A stretch of 64,000 bases of DNA from Hymenopus coronatus (lineage: Eukaryota > Arthropoda > Insecta > Mantodea > Hymenopodidae): contig CM060896.1 of NCBI GenBank assembly GCA_030762935.1, positions 9,977,501 through 10,041,500 on the forward strand, written 5' to 3'. A program made the position numbers and the translations under genes. The notes beneath the pieces were generated by a model. That model was not told the DNA's origin and made no database searches. It saw only the letters and a program-made list of their open reading frames with translations. Shown here piece after piece: positions 1 to 11,745 of the stretch (position 1 is the first letter of the stretch; the number at the start of each line of letters is the position of its first letter).

Positions 1-597
1 TGAGTGAGTGGAGTGAGTGAGTGGAGTGAGTGGAGTGAGTGAGTGAGTGAATGAGTGAATGGAGTGAGTGGAGTGAGGTGAACGAGTGAGTGGAGTGAGT
101 GAGTGGAGTGAGTGAGTGGAGTGAGTGGAGTGAGTGAGTGAGTGAGTGAGTGGAGTGAGTGAGTGAGTGAGTGAGTGAGTGAGTGAGTGAGTGGAGTGAG
201 TGAGTGAGTGAGTGGAGTGAGTGAGTGAGTGAGTGAGTGAGTGAGTGGAGTGAGTGGAGTGAGGTGAATGAGTGAAGTGAGTGGAGTGAGTGGAGTGAGT
301 GGAGTGAGTGGAGTGTGTGAGTGAGTGAGTGAAGTGAGTGGAGTGAGGTGAATGAGTGAGTGAGTGGAGTGAGGTGAATGAGTGAAGTGAGTGGAGTGAG
401 TGGAGTGTGTGAGTGAGTGAGTGGAGTGAGTGGAGTGAGTGGAGTGTGTGAGTGAGTGGAGTGAGTGGAGTGAGTGGAGTGTGTGAGTGAGTGAGTGAAG
501 TGAGTGGAGTGAGGTGAATGAGTGAGTGAGTGGAGTGAGGTGAATGAGTGAGTGAGTGAGTGGAGTGAGTGGAGAGAGTGAGTGGAGTGAGTGAGCG
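1..597. repeat. GTGA/GTGGA minisatellite
   Basis: Irregular tandem array built from GTGA and GTGGA words (GTGAGTGAGTGGA is the commonest period), with occasional GTGAATGA and GTGTGTGA variants. It continues past the left window edge. It stops at GCGTGTATGTCTGTGAACACGATA, which is R1 B sequence just after the usual GT microsatellite, so the array fills that slot of an R1 copy. Confidence 0.95.
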
Positions 598-675
598 TGT
601 ATGTCTGTGAACACGATACCTAAAAAACGAAGGCAGTAAAATAGCAACATTGGTATTTAAGTTTAGTACAGTACT
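595..675 (+). repeat. R1 fragment right of minisatellite
   Basis: Matches the R1 B segment from the TCTGTGAACACGATA motif through the paired words TTGGTATTTAAGTTTAGTA. It is diverged and cut off after about 80 bp. It shows that the minisatellite lies inside a forward R1 copy. Confidence 0.75.
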
Positions 676-995
676 CGCATCAATTCCGGACACTTTTTAG
701 TTAAATTGGCTTTCAAATTTGAATATTACATTTGAAAATTACATTCAGTTGTTTCAGGATCATTGTTATCTGATATTGAGTTTCCGGGATGTGTTACCAT
801 AGCACAGTGTATTGAATCTTTTACCGTAAAATGGAGATAAGTTGGGCCTTAATGGGCTACTTAGGTGAGTATATTATATGATAAAGATGCACATCCATTG
901 CTTTAATGTCTACTGTATAGAATGTGAAAACTGTATTCATTGCGCTCACAATACACGTTTGAGATATCTATTAATTTTAACGTTGTCACAACTCA
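676..995. other. Unassigned AT-rich spacer
   Basis: About 320 bp of apparently single-copy AT-rich DNA between the R1 fragment and the 72-bp array. No ORF, hairpin or recognised repeat was seen. Confidence 0.6.
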
Positions 996-3515
996 ATGCC
1001 ATGAACACCATAATCTAAAAATACCATATTCCTCCAATTTTGAGCCCCCTTATAAATCAGAGTAATAATGCCATGAACACCATAATCTAAAAATACCATA
1101 TTCCTCCAATTTTGAGCCCCCTTATAAATCAGAGTAATAATGCTATGAACACCATACTCTAAAAATACCATATTCCATCAATTTTGAGCCCCCTTATAAA
1201 TCAGAGTAATAAAGCCATGAACACCATACTCTAAAAATACCATATTCCATCAATTTTGAGCCCCCTTATAAATCAGAGTAATAATGTCATGAACACCATA
1301 CTCTAAAAATACCATATTCCATCAATTTTGAGCCCCCTTATAAATCAGAGTAATAATGCCATGAACACCATAATCTAAAAATACCATATTCCATCAATTT
1401 TGAGCCCCCTTATAAATCAGAGTAATAAAGCCATGAACACCATAATCTAAAAATACCATATTCCATCAATTTTGAGCCCCCTTATAAATCAGAGTAATAA
1501 AGCCATGAACACCATAATCTAAAAATACCATATTCCATCAATTTTGAGCCCCCTTATAAATCAGAGTAATAATGTCATGAACACCATACTCTAAAAATAC
1601 CATATTCCATCAATTTTGAGCCCCCTTATAAATCAGAGTAATAATGTCATGAACACCATACTCTAAAAATACCATATTCCATCAATTTTGAGCCCCCTTA
1701 TAAATCAGAGTAATAATGCCATGAACACCATAATCTAAAAATACCATATTCCATCAATTTTGAGCCCCCTTATAAATCAGAGTAATAAAGCCATGAACAC
1801 CATAATCTAAAAATACCATATTCCATCAATTTTGAGCCCCCTTATAAATCAGAGTAATAATGCCATGAACACCATAATCTAAAAATACCATATTCCTCCA
1901 ATGTTGAGCCCCCTTATAAATCAGAGTAATAATGCCATGAACACCATACTCTAAAAATACCATATTCCATCAATTTTGAGCCCCCTTATAAATCAGAGTA
2001 ATAATGCCATGAACACCATAATCTAAAAATACCATATTCCATCAATTTTGAGCCCCCTTATAAATCAGAGTAATAATGCCATGAACACCATACTCTAAAA
2101 ATACCATATTCCATCAATTTTGAGCCCCCTTATAAATCAGAGTAATAATGCTATGAACACCATAATCTAAAAATACCATATTCCATCAATTTTGAGCCCC
2201 CTTATAAATCAGAGTAATAATGCCATGAACACCATAATCTAAAAATACCATATTCCTCCAATTTTGAGCCCCCTTATAAATCAGAGTAATAATGCCATGA
2301 ACACCATACTCTAAAAATACCATATTCCATCAATTTTGAGCCCCCTTATAAATCAGAGTAATAAAGCCATGAACACCATAATCTAAAAATACCATATTCC
2401 TCCAATTTTGAGCCCCCTTATAAATCAGAGTAATAATGCCATGAACACCATAATCTAAAAATACCATATTCCTCCAATTTTGAGCCCCCTTATAAATCAG
2501 AGTAATAATGCTATGAACACCATACTCTAAAAATACCATATTCCATCAATTTTGAGCCCCCTTATAAATCAGAGTAATAAAGCCATGAACACCATAATCT
2601 AAAAATACCATATTCCTCCAATTTTGAGCCCCCTTATAAATCAGAGTAATAATGCCATGAACACCATACTCTAAAAATACCATATTCCTCCAATTTTGAG
2701 CCCCCTTATAAATCAGAGTAATAATGCTATGAACACCATACTCTAAAAATACCATATTCCATCAATTTTGAGCCCCCTTATAAATCAGAGTAATAAAGCC
2801 ATGAACACCATAATCTAAAAATACCATATTCCATCAATTTTGAGCCCCCTTATAAATCAGAGTAATAATGCTATGAACACCATAATCTAAAAATACCATA
2901 TTCCTCCAATTTTGAGCCCCCTTATAAATCAGAGTAATAATGTCATGAACACCATAATCTAAAAATACCATATTCCATCAATTTTGAGCCCCCTTATAAA
3001 TCAGAGTAATAATGCCATGAACACCATAATCTAAAAATACCATATTCCATCAATTTTGAGCCCCCTTATAAATCAGAGTAATAATGCTATGAACACCATA
3101 ATCTAAAAATACCATATTCCATCAATTTTGAGCCCCCTTATAAATCAGAGTAATAATGCCATGAACACCATAATCTAAAAATACCATATTCCATCAATTT
3201 TGAGCCCCCTTATAAATCAGAGTAATAATGCCATGAACACCATAATCTAAAAATACCATATTCCTCCAATTTTGAGCCCCCTTATAAATCAGAGTAATAA
3301 TGCCATGAACACCATACTCTAAAAATACCATATTCCTCCAATTTTGAGCCCCCTTATAAATCAGAGTAATAATGTCATGAACACCATACTCTAAAAATAC
3401 CATATTCCTCCAATTTTGAGCCCCCTTATAAATCAGAGTAATAATGCCATGAACACCATACTCTAAAAATACCATATTCCTCCAATTTTGAGCCCCCTTA
3501 TAAATCAGAGTAATA
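996..3515. repeat. 72-bp tandem satellite, 35 units
   Basis: Unit starts checked at 996, 1068, 1140, 1212, 1284, 2508 and 3444 are all in exact 72-bp phase, giving 35 units with no net length change. Variation is concentrated at a few positions: ATGCC/ATGTC/ATGCT/AAGCC at the unit start, ATAATC/ATACTC, and CCTCC/CCATC. Because 72 is divisible by 3, the minus strand carries a 24-residue repeat containing ITLIYKGAQN. The CCATC variant puts TGA in that frame, so the reading frame is broken in most units. This is best read as a young satellite, not a gene. Confidence 0.95.
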
Positions 3516-3537
3516 ATACATTCTATTCCGTATAAAA

Positions 3538-4324
3538 TAAAAAATATGATGTGTTCCAATCACATGACTTTATACACACCTCTACAATAAATTATTCTTG
3601 TATTTACTTCATATTAATTTAGAAAAAATTACCAGAAATACTTTCTTGTAAGCAGAAGAGAAATAAGAGAGTATCATAAACTAAATCAATAACCAAATCT
3701 TTTTAAAACTGGTTCTTATGTGATTGAGGGAGTTGACAAATTCCCGTATGAGAAAAAAAATAGGTATTTTAAAGCTGAAACCAATAACAAGGAATATCTA
3801 AAAATCGGTCAACTCCTCGAAAAAGATATAAATATATATCGTATAACATAAATTGTGTGTTTCAAGGATCTTTACCTTTTTTGCGTTATTAGTTTTTGTT
3901 TATGTCTTGCGGTTTACCACATATACAAATTTACGTAAAACTCATCCACAATAAACAGGTCTTCAGAGGCTAATCCCGGGAAATTGAAGATATACATTTT
4001 ATTTGTCACATAAATGGAGGAGAGACTGTAATCAAAATCGTTACAGCTATTTTTGAGAAAGTCAACATTTTCCAAAAATATTCCATGAAGTTGGGGGAGG
4101 GGGAGTTTCTTCAAAATCTTCGTGTCGCATCCTTGGAAAACACCAAACTTAAATACCAAGTTTGGTGTTTAACCGTCTTTTCGTTTTTGAGCTATGCTAC
4201 CCACAGACACACACATACACACAGAAAACCCGACAGACCGACGGACGGATATCTTATAAAAAATGCTTTTTTTTTTATGCAATACAAAACTCTATGAATA
4301 TAATACGTGTAGAGAAAGTAAAAA
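3538..4324 (-). repeat. R1 copy, reverse
   Basis: Starts with an ATGTGTTCC..CACATGAC end directly after the 72-bp array and ends with GTGTAGAGAAAGTAAAAA. The A segment is mostly deleted and the hairpin is degraded (TATGAATATAATA). It is among the more diverged copies. Confidence 0.8.
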
Positions 4325-4517
4325 TATAATTGCGAAATATATGTACATTTCATTTGATTGTGAACGAATAGAATGCATTACTACCTTCGTATAGTAGGGG
4401 GGCACAATTGGGGAGTGTTGCTTATAGTACTCAAATGTCATAATCCAAGAATTACTAACTTTCCCAAAATCAGACCTCCATGAGACCAATAATTCCGATT
4501 TTCATATTGGAGACAAC

Positions 4518-5330
4518 ATAAAATCTCATGTGTTCCATTCGCATCACTTTCTCTGCAACAAATTATTGTTCAAAAGCTTATGCTTCTTTTTACTTCATGC
4601 TAATCGAGAAAAAATAGCAGAAATAGTCTTATTACTTGCTTCCTTGTAAGTAGAAGCGAAATAAGGGAATATCATAGGTTAAAGTGGTAGTCAAAAGCTG
4701 GATGCTATGTGACTGAAGTTCCTTTGTTTGTATGGACAGGAGTTGACAAATTCCTGTATGAGAAAAGTATATTTTTGAAAGCTGAAACCAAAAACAAGGA
4801 ATATCTCAAAAAAACGATCAACTCCAAGAAAAAAATATATAACATAAATTATGTGTTTTAATGTGCGATACATTTTTTGAGTAATAAGTTTTTGTCTATC
4901 TCTTACGGTTTAGCAAAATTCAACAAAATTCATCCATAACAAACATGTGTTCAGAGGCTATTCCCATAAAATTGAAGATATACATTTTATTCGGCATGTA
5001 AATATATTAAATATACGAGCCATTTTTGAGAAAATCAAAATTTTCGAAAAAAGTTCCATGTAAAGGGTAATTTGGAGTGGGGGGATTTTCTTGAACATTT
5101 TCGTGTCGCGTTCTTGAAAGATATCAAACCTAAATACCAAGTTTGGTATTTAACGGTCTTTTCGTTTTTGAGCTATGATGTTCAATGACACACACACGCG
5201 GACCTTTTTCCAAAAATGCTCTTTTTTTTATTACATGTATTTCCGGTGAAATCTCGATATCGAATTTTTGGGTCGAATGCAATACCTTCTCTATACATCA
5301 TGTACATAGTACGTGTAGAGAAAGTAAAAA
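4518..5330 (-). repeat. R1 copy, reverse, near full length
   Basis: Contains all R1 landmarks in reverse order: CACATGAC-type end, GTTCCTTTGTTTGTATGGAC core, AATAAAC..TCTTCAGAGGCTATTCCC block, GTGTCGC block, short AC microsatellite, A segment, and hairpin with ATGTACATAGTACGTGTAGAG. It is followed by a GTGCGTGCGTGCG run. Confidence 0.85.
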
Positions 5331-5675
5331 AGTGCGTGCGTGCGTACATTGGAGTCATAGCAAGCGTGGTGGTGAATTTCGCAGATTTTCAACCGCACCA
5401 GTAGTTTCACACAAGGGTGGAAACATTCAATTAGGAAATTGATGACTGACCGTGGACACTAGCGCGCTCTATAATCGATTGCAAACTTCCACCCCTCGCT
5501 GAAATATTCTCCAGCACTCAAGGGAAAGATTCAAGTAAAGGTCAAACTGCAACAGAAAACTGTCTATTGTTTGTATGGACAGATGCCTCTAAAGGTCAAA
5601 GTTCGCGCTAAAAGTTCCTCAAGCACACAAACCAGTGTACGACTAGCGGCTTACTTACTTACTGCAGATTCCTAT
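5331..5675. other. Unassigned spacer
   Basis: 345 bp without a recognised repeat or gene, less AT-rich than the R1 copies around it. Small fortuitous ORFs only. Confidence 0.5.
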
Positions 5676-5802
5676 TAAAAAAATCTGATGTGTTACACTC
5701 ACATGACTTTCTCTAGCTGTTCTACATAAGATTCTTCTTCTTTCTGCATCTTGCTAACCGAGGTACTCATTAGCACAATGTTCTTATTACTTAGTTCCGT
5801 AT
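5676..5802 (-). repeat. R1b terminal fragment, reverse
   Basis: Only the outer end of B (AATCTGATGTGTTACACTCACATGAC, then a TTAGCA..TTCTTATTACTTAGTTCC block) is present. GTTACACTC instead of GTTCCATTC marks the R1b subfamily, also seen at 29946. Confidence 0.75.
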
Positions 5803-6137
5803 GTTCTTCCTTGATTACTCGTAAATTATGTGTCATTTCCTCACTGAAGACTCGTTCATTGCATTATCACTATACACTTGCGGTATTTGCCTTTAACACT
5901 CGATTCGCTGATCATTTCGTGCATTCAAAAAACGAATAAGTTCTTTTGCGGTAGAAAAGAATAACATGTGCATTCAAAACCCGGTACCACGTGACAATAA
6001 ATACCTTGATAGCAATGACGATTACGTTGAGAAATAGAGTAAGGTAGTGTAACTTTGTAAATAAAGTTTTGTGTTGATAACTTTCGTTAATGTTTAGTTA
6101 TGTCCAATCGGTTCACTTTCTGAATGGCCCTCGTATT
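5803..6137. other. Unassigned AT-rich spacer
   Basis: 335 bp with no supported gene or repeat. It ends at an AAT-type microsatellite. Confidence 0.5.
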
Positions 6138-6145
6138 ATAATAAC

Positions 6146-6178
<33 letters not shown>
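6138..6178. repeat. (ATA)n microsatellite
   Basis: ATAATAATA run of about 40 bp immediately before a tRNA-like SINE. Confidence 0.9.
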
Positions 6179-6180
<2 letters not shown>

Positions 6181-6405
6181 GCCCTTCTGGGTGGTGTGGT
6201 GGTAGCGTGTCTTATCTCATATTGAACAAGTTCGTAGTTCGAATCTCTCTTAGGGTGAGTGACTCGGATAATCCTGAACATCCTGAGAAGACGAATGTCG
6301 AGTAACTTTAAGCTCCATGGACCCCGAGATCATTTGAGTATCATTTCATCAATTTCATTCATCGTCTGATATGACCAACCAGGTTAAAGGACGTTAAGTT
6401 AAAAA
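6181..6405 (+). mobile_element. tRNA-derived SINE
   Basis: The head resembles a tRNA: GGTGTGGTGGTAGCGTGTC fits an A box, and GTAGTTCGAATCTC about 40 bp later fits a B box. A body with CCATGGACCCCGAGATCATTT follows, ending in an A-rich tail. No folded tRNA with an anticodon stem is evident, so this is a SINE and not a tRNA gene. It abuts an R1 copy at its tail. Confidence 0.7.
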
Positions 6406-7100
6406 AATAATAGTATTCACATGACTTTCTCTAGATCTCTACAACAAATTATTGTTAAAAAGCCTGTGGTTCTATTTACTACATTCTAATCGAGAACAAA
6501 TTAGCAGAAATAGTCTTATTACTTGCTTCCTTGTAAGTAGAAGCGAAATAAGGGAGTACCATAGGTTAAAGTGATAGTCAAAAGCTGGTTGCTATGTGAC
6601 TGATGTTCCTTTGTTTGTATGGACAGGAGTTGACAAATTCCTATATGATTTTTTTAAAGCTGAAACCAGAAACAAGGAATATCTCAAAAACGAACAGCTT
6701 CACGAAAAACATTATATTACATAAATGGTGTCTTTTAACGTGCTCTACATTTTTTGTGTGGCAAGTTTTTGTCCATCTCTTACAGTTTAAAAGTTATAAA
6801 AAATTCCGTAAGCTTTATTCAGAATAAAGTAGTCTTCAGATGCTATTCCCAGAAAATTCAAGAAATACATTTAATTTGTCAGGTAAAAATCATTAATATA
6901 CTATATTTTAATCAAAATCGTTAGAGCCATTTTTGAGAAAATCAAATTTTTTCAAAAAGTTCCATGTAAAGGGTAGTTGGTGGTGGGGGGGATTTTTCTC
7001 AAAATGTTCGTGTCGTATCCTTGGAAGATACTAAACCTAAATATCAAGTTTGGTATTTCACCGACTTTTCGATTTTGAGTTATCGTATTCACAGACACAC

Positions 7101-7133
<33 letters not shown>

Positions 7134-7278
7134 GACCTTTTTGTGAAAATGCTTTTTTTTTTGGATATTGGGGACCCTAAAACATATATTTCCGGTGAAA
7201 TCTCGGTATCGAATTTTTGGTGGAGTGCAATACTTTCTCTATACACTATGTACATAGTGCGTATGGAGAAAGTAAAAA
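6406..7278 (-). repeat. R1 copy, reverse, left arm of a dimer
   Basis: Full-length reverse copy. The microsatellite slot is a run of about 15 AC repeats near 7101-7131. The hairpin at about 7235-7275 (CTTTCTCTATACACTATGTACATAGTGCGTATGGAGAAAG) is followed at once by forward B sequence, making a head-to-head pair. Confidence 0.88.
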
Positions 7279-8116
7279 GGTATTTTTAGAAAAATGTCTG
7301 TATGTGTGTGCCTTGAGCAGTATAGCTCAAAAACGAAAAGATTGTTAGGAACTAAACTTGGTATTTAAGTTTGGTATCTACCAAGGATGCGTCACAAAGA
7401 TTTTCAAGAAAATCACCTCACCTTAAAGTACCCTTTACATGGAAAAAAGTATGAAAAATTTTGATTTTATTAAAAATGGCTCCACGATTTTGATTAAAAT
7501 CTCTTATATTTAAAATATTTGCTTGGCAAATAAAATGTATATCTTGATTTTTCTGGGAATAGCCTCTGAAGACTACTTAATTCTGAATGAACTTCACGGA
7601 ATTTTACATAACTGCTAAACCGTAAGAGATGGACAAAAACTTACCACACAAAAAATGTAGAGCACGTTAAATCACACAATTTATGTTATATACATTTTTT
7701 TCGTTGAGTTAATCGTTCTTAAGATATTCCTGGTTTTTCGTTTCAGCATTTTTCTCATACAGGAATTTGTCAACTGCTGTCCATACAAACAAAGGAACTT
7801 CAGTCACATAGCAACCAGCTTTTGATTATCACTTTAACCTATGGTACTGCCTTATTTCGCTACTACTTACAAGGAAGAAGGTAATAAGACTATTTCTGCT
7901 ATTTTTTTTTTTTCTGATTAGCATGAAGTAAATAGAAGCATAAGCTTTTTAACAACAATTTGTTGCAGAGATATAAATATTGATATCGTACGCATCAGAT
8001 TTTTTTGATTCGGGGGACCCTAAAACATAAATTTCCGGTGAAATCTAGGTTTCGAATTTTTGGGTGGAGTGTAATACCTTCTGTATACAGTATGTACATA
8101 GTACGTGTAGAGAAAG
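7279..8116 (+). repeat. R1 B segment, forward, with trailing reversed A-H module
   Basis: Begins in B at TATTTTTAGAAAAATGTCTG, so its own A segment is missing, and runs to CATCAGATTTTTTT at about 8007. It is followed directly by A and H in reverse orientation (GGGGGACCCTAAAACAT through ATGTACATAGTACGTGTAGAG). B is thus flanked on both sides by the same A-H module in the same orientation. Confidence 0.85.
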
Positions 8117-8985
8117 GATGTGAATGTAGCACGTTTTGAATGCCATACGCTGATAGCAGTTGCGAGTTATCTGCACAATTTATGTGGGCAAGTTTTTGTT
8201 TTCCAAGAGACAGTCAACTGTCTGGACAACACCAGTTGTAGAGAAGGTTGCCATAGAAACACATTTCCTCATCAAATAATAGACGGCATCTTTCAAAAGC
8301 CACTTGAAACCGCTATAATTGTGCAATATTATAAGTAATTTTGTTACTAAATAAAGAAATTACACTACATTGGAATGTTCAAAACTTCAAAAAACTTGTA
8401 CCTTTTTCTCAATATCCCTTTGCTGAAGTTACTTGAAAACAAGTGTACATAAATTATTAGAATTATGCTATATTTTGGTGCCAAGGGTTTTTCTCTATCT
8501 CCTTTCAATGATTTTAAAGTAGTTTTGAAGGAATGTGAGTTTTGGTTATTTCAAATTATTATGTATTTCATAGCACAATACCTATAAATTAAACCAAAAT
8601 AAAACTAGCTGTGCAAAAATACTCATTGTGGACTGAAATGTGTGTGTACAAATTTTCATTGCAATTTCTCAAATAGTTTCCAAGAAAAAGGTACACAAAT
8701 GTGAAAAATTATAAAACTGAGAAAACGAGAAAAGTAAATGTTGTTTGTTTTATTTAGGGAGTGATCTACACACTTTAGATACCGCCTAAAATCCACCATA
8801 GCTGTAGTCAGCTTCTTGGTCCTAGTCAGAAACTAAAGAAATAAACCTTCTAAATATTTATAACTATGTTTGCCTGTTAGAAATGTAGAGAAACAAGGGA
8901 TCAAAGCTGATAATTAAGCAAGCTGAAAAATCTAATTAGATTATAAAACTTTGGGAACATAAACCTAAACCATGTTTAGCCTACG
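8117..8985. other. Unassigned AT-rich region
   Basis: About 870 bp with no recognised coding potential. It has the base composition of the surrounding intergenic DNA, and no clear inverted or tandem repeat was seen. Confidence 0.5.
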
Positions 8986-8989
8986 TCCC

Positions 8990-9475
8990 CCCGTAGCAAT
9001 GAATGGGGAGGGAAATTACTTCTACAGCCATCTAGCGGCAATTAATGTACTTACTCTAGGTGTTCGTCGGCAGGAAAGCTTCCTTGCTTCTCTATTTTAA
9101 ACGATTGGAGTAGGAGAGGATAGTTAATAGACAAAAATGTATTTGAATTTAACTGCTGCTTTGGTTCATCGTCTCGATAAACTGTTGCGTTACCTTAACA
9201 TTGCATGGGGTGGGAAATTACTACTATGGCCATATGGAGGCAAATAAATGTACTTACTCTAGGTGTTCGTTGCCAGGAAAGCTTTCATACTTCTTTATTT
9301 TAAATGATAGGAAAGGACAGTTAATACATAACAATGTATTTGAATTTCACTGCTGCATTGCGCCATTGTCTCTATAAACTAGTGCGTGACCTTAACATTG
9401 AACGGGGAGGGAAAATATAGCAGTACTACAACAATTTAGCAACAAATAACCGTGGTACCACTGCCATCTGGGGGC
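8990..9475. repeat. About 200-bp tandem duplication, 2.3 units
   Basis: GGGGAGGGAAATTACT recurs as GGGGTGGGAAATTACT and GGGGAGGGAAAATA at about 9006, 9208 and 9405. Each is followed by a GCCATCTAGCGGCAA-like word and, in the first two units, by TGTACTTACTCTAGGTGTTCG. Units differ by scattered substitutions, so the duplication is not recent. The third unit is partial. Confidence 0.85.
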
Positions 9476-9595
9476 TATTAACTGAAATGCGTTCCTTTGG
9501 CACTGTATGCTGATTCATATTGTGAGACTTTAAAAATGTTCCCCGTACTATTTTTAAACATTTTCTTTTCCACAAGCCTTGTCGTGACAATAACG

Positions 9596-9654
<59 letters not shown>
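9596..9654. repeat. A-run plus (AT)n microsatellite
   Basis: A run of about 15 A followed by more than 20 AT repeats. It explains the spurious Ile-Tyr repeat ORFs on both strands. Confidence 0.95.
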
Positions 9655-9656
<2 letters not shown>

Positions 9657-9720
9657 CATTTGGTGCAATCGTTCGGAAGTGATGCGCGTACATACGTTTC
9701 GGCGATTCATTTATAATCCG

Positions 9721-10374
9721 GAAAAAATTAGCAGAAATAGCCGTCTTACTTGCTTCCTTGTAAGTAGACGCGAAATAAGGGAGTACCATAGGTTAAAGTG
9801 ACAGTCAAAAGCTGGTTGCTATGTGACTGAAGTTCCTTTGTTTGTATGGACAGGAGTTGACAAATTCGTGTATGAGAAAAGTATAAGTTTTTCAAAGCTG
9901 AAACCAAAAACAAGGAATATCTCAAAAATGACCCACTCCAGAAAAAAATGTATATGATAGCTCTACATTTTCTGTTAAGTTAGCTTTTGTCTATCTCTTA
10001 CCAGTTCTGCAAAATTCCGTACAATTCATCCAGAATAGAGAGGCTAGTCCCAAAAAATTCAAGACATACATTTTATTTGTTATGTAATTATCTTTAACAT
10101 ACGATATTTTATTGAAAATCGTTAGAGCCATTTTTCAGAAAATCAAAATTTTCACATTTATCCATGTAAAGGGACATTTTCTTTGAAATCTACCTTGGGA
10201 AATATTAAAATAAATGCCAACTTTGGTAATTAACGGACTTTCAGTTTTTGAGCTATGCTGCACACAGACACACACAGGAACATTTTTTTTTAAAAATATA
10301 TTTTTTTATTTAAGTATGTCTCAAAAGACCTTCTCTATGCACTGTGTACATAGTACCTGTAGAGAAAGTAAAAA
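9721..10374 (-). repeat. R1 copy, reverse, outer end missing
   Basis: Starts inside B at AAAATTAGCAGAAATAG and reaches the hairpin (CTATGCACTGTGTACATAGTACCTGTAGAG). The GT slot and A segment are shortened. Confidence 0.83.
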
Positions 10375-11032
10375 TGGTGTTTATCTTGTGAGCAGGAACC
10401 TTGTAATTCTACGAAAAATATAAAACAATTTTAATACGAGTGTCATACACTATTTTTAGACAGTTCTCGATATTTATACCCATATTATAATTATAACTAG
10501 ACTGTTCTAACTATTTCACAGAGTTCATGCTTAATACCTGCGATATTCAGTTGTTGCCTTGCTTAGCATCAGTGCTGACAACGTGATGACTTACTCGTAC
10601 AGAACGAAAACATTCTATACAACGGAGCCAGTGTAGCAGTTGTAATTTTTCTCTCTCCGCTGCTTGCATAATTTTGTCTGGTTCAGCAAATTCCATGTTC
10701 ATTACATCCGCCATTTTATGGATCGATATGAGCTCTCAGAGTCATGGCCTACTTGAATGAGGCCGTGTTATATAATTTTATACCACTGAGTGACAGAATT
10801 TTCTACTTTTAACACAGCTGACATGTGGTAAAAGACCTATTTTTAGCATCAACTATCTAAAAACAGCATTTTCGCATCATACTTCAAAACCTGATGAAAT
10901 AAATATATAGGGTATTTTAAAGTCATTGAAACTTTAAACCGCAATAAATATTATAATATGTTTGAAATGGAAAAAACAAAACAACTCACATAAGGAAAAT
11001 AAAGAGGTTTGGTTTTCTTTTGTTTGTTTGTC
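10375..11032. other. Unassigned spacer
   Basis: About 660 bp with no recognised gene, repeat unit or inverted structure. Confidence 0.5.
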
Positions 11033-11550
11033 TTTTTACTCTCTCTACACGTACTATGTACATAGTGTATAGATAAGGTTTTGTATTGCACCTAAAAGTT
11101 CCATATCGAGATTTCACATGTTTTAGGGGCCCCTGTATACAAAAAAAAAATCATTTTTAGAAAAAGGTAGGTGTGTCTGTGAACCCGATAACTCAAAAAC
11201 GTAAAGCAGTTAAAAGATCAAACTTCGTATTTAAGTTCAGTATCTTGCAAATATGTGACACGAAGATTTTCAAGAAAGTCCCCCCACACCCAACTACCCT
11301 TTGCATGGAACATTTTTCGAATTTTTTTAATTTCTCAAATATGGTCTAACGATATTGATTAAAATCTATTATATCTAAGATATATGTATGAGAAATAAAA
11401 TGTGTATCTTGAATTTTCTGGGAATAGTCTCTGAAGACCCCTTAATTATGGATGAGTTTTGTATTACTGGAAACCGTAAGAGACGACAAACTGGCTGCAC
11501 CAAAAATGTACATCTCATTGAAACACATAATTTACTTTATATTCATTTTT
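11033..11550 (+). repeat. R1 copy, forward, truncated at right
   Basis: Begins TTTTTACTCTCTCTACACGTAC and ends in mid B at TATATTCATTTTT, where a second forward copy starts. The same junction (inside ACATTTTT) recurs near 24278. Confidence 0.85.
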
Positions 11551-11692
11551 ACTTTCTCCATACGCACTATGTACATAGTGTATAGAGAAAGTATTGCACT
11601 CCACCAAAAAATTCGATACCGAGATTTCACCGGAAATATATGTTTTAGGCTCCCCAATATCCAAAAAAAAGCATTTTCACAAGAAGGTCCGC

Positions 11693-11745
<53 letters not shown>

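Noticed and set aside
1..597. Telomeric repeat
   Set aside because: The motif is GTGA/GTGGA and not the insect TTAGG, and it is embedded in an R1 copy.
986..3559. Minus-strand ORFs with the repeated peptide ITLIYKGAQN
   Set aside because: They arise because the satellite unit (72 bp) is divisible by three. The frame is stopped in every CCATC-type unit, and there is no start or splice context.
6181..6260. Functional tRNA gene
   Set aside because: A- and B-box-like words are present, but no convincing cloverleaf; the sequence continues into a SINE body and tail.
9426..9789. ORFs with Ile-Tyr runs
   Set aside because: They translate an (AT)n microsatellite.
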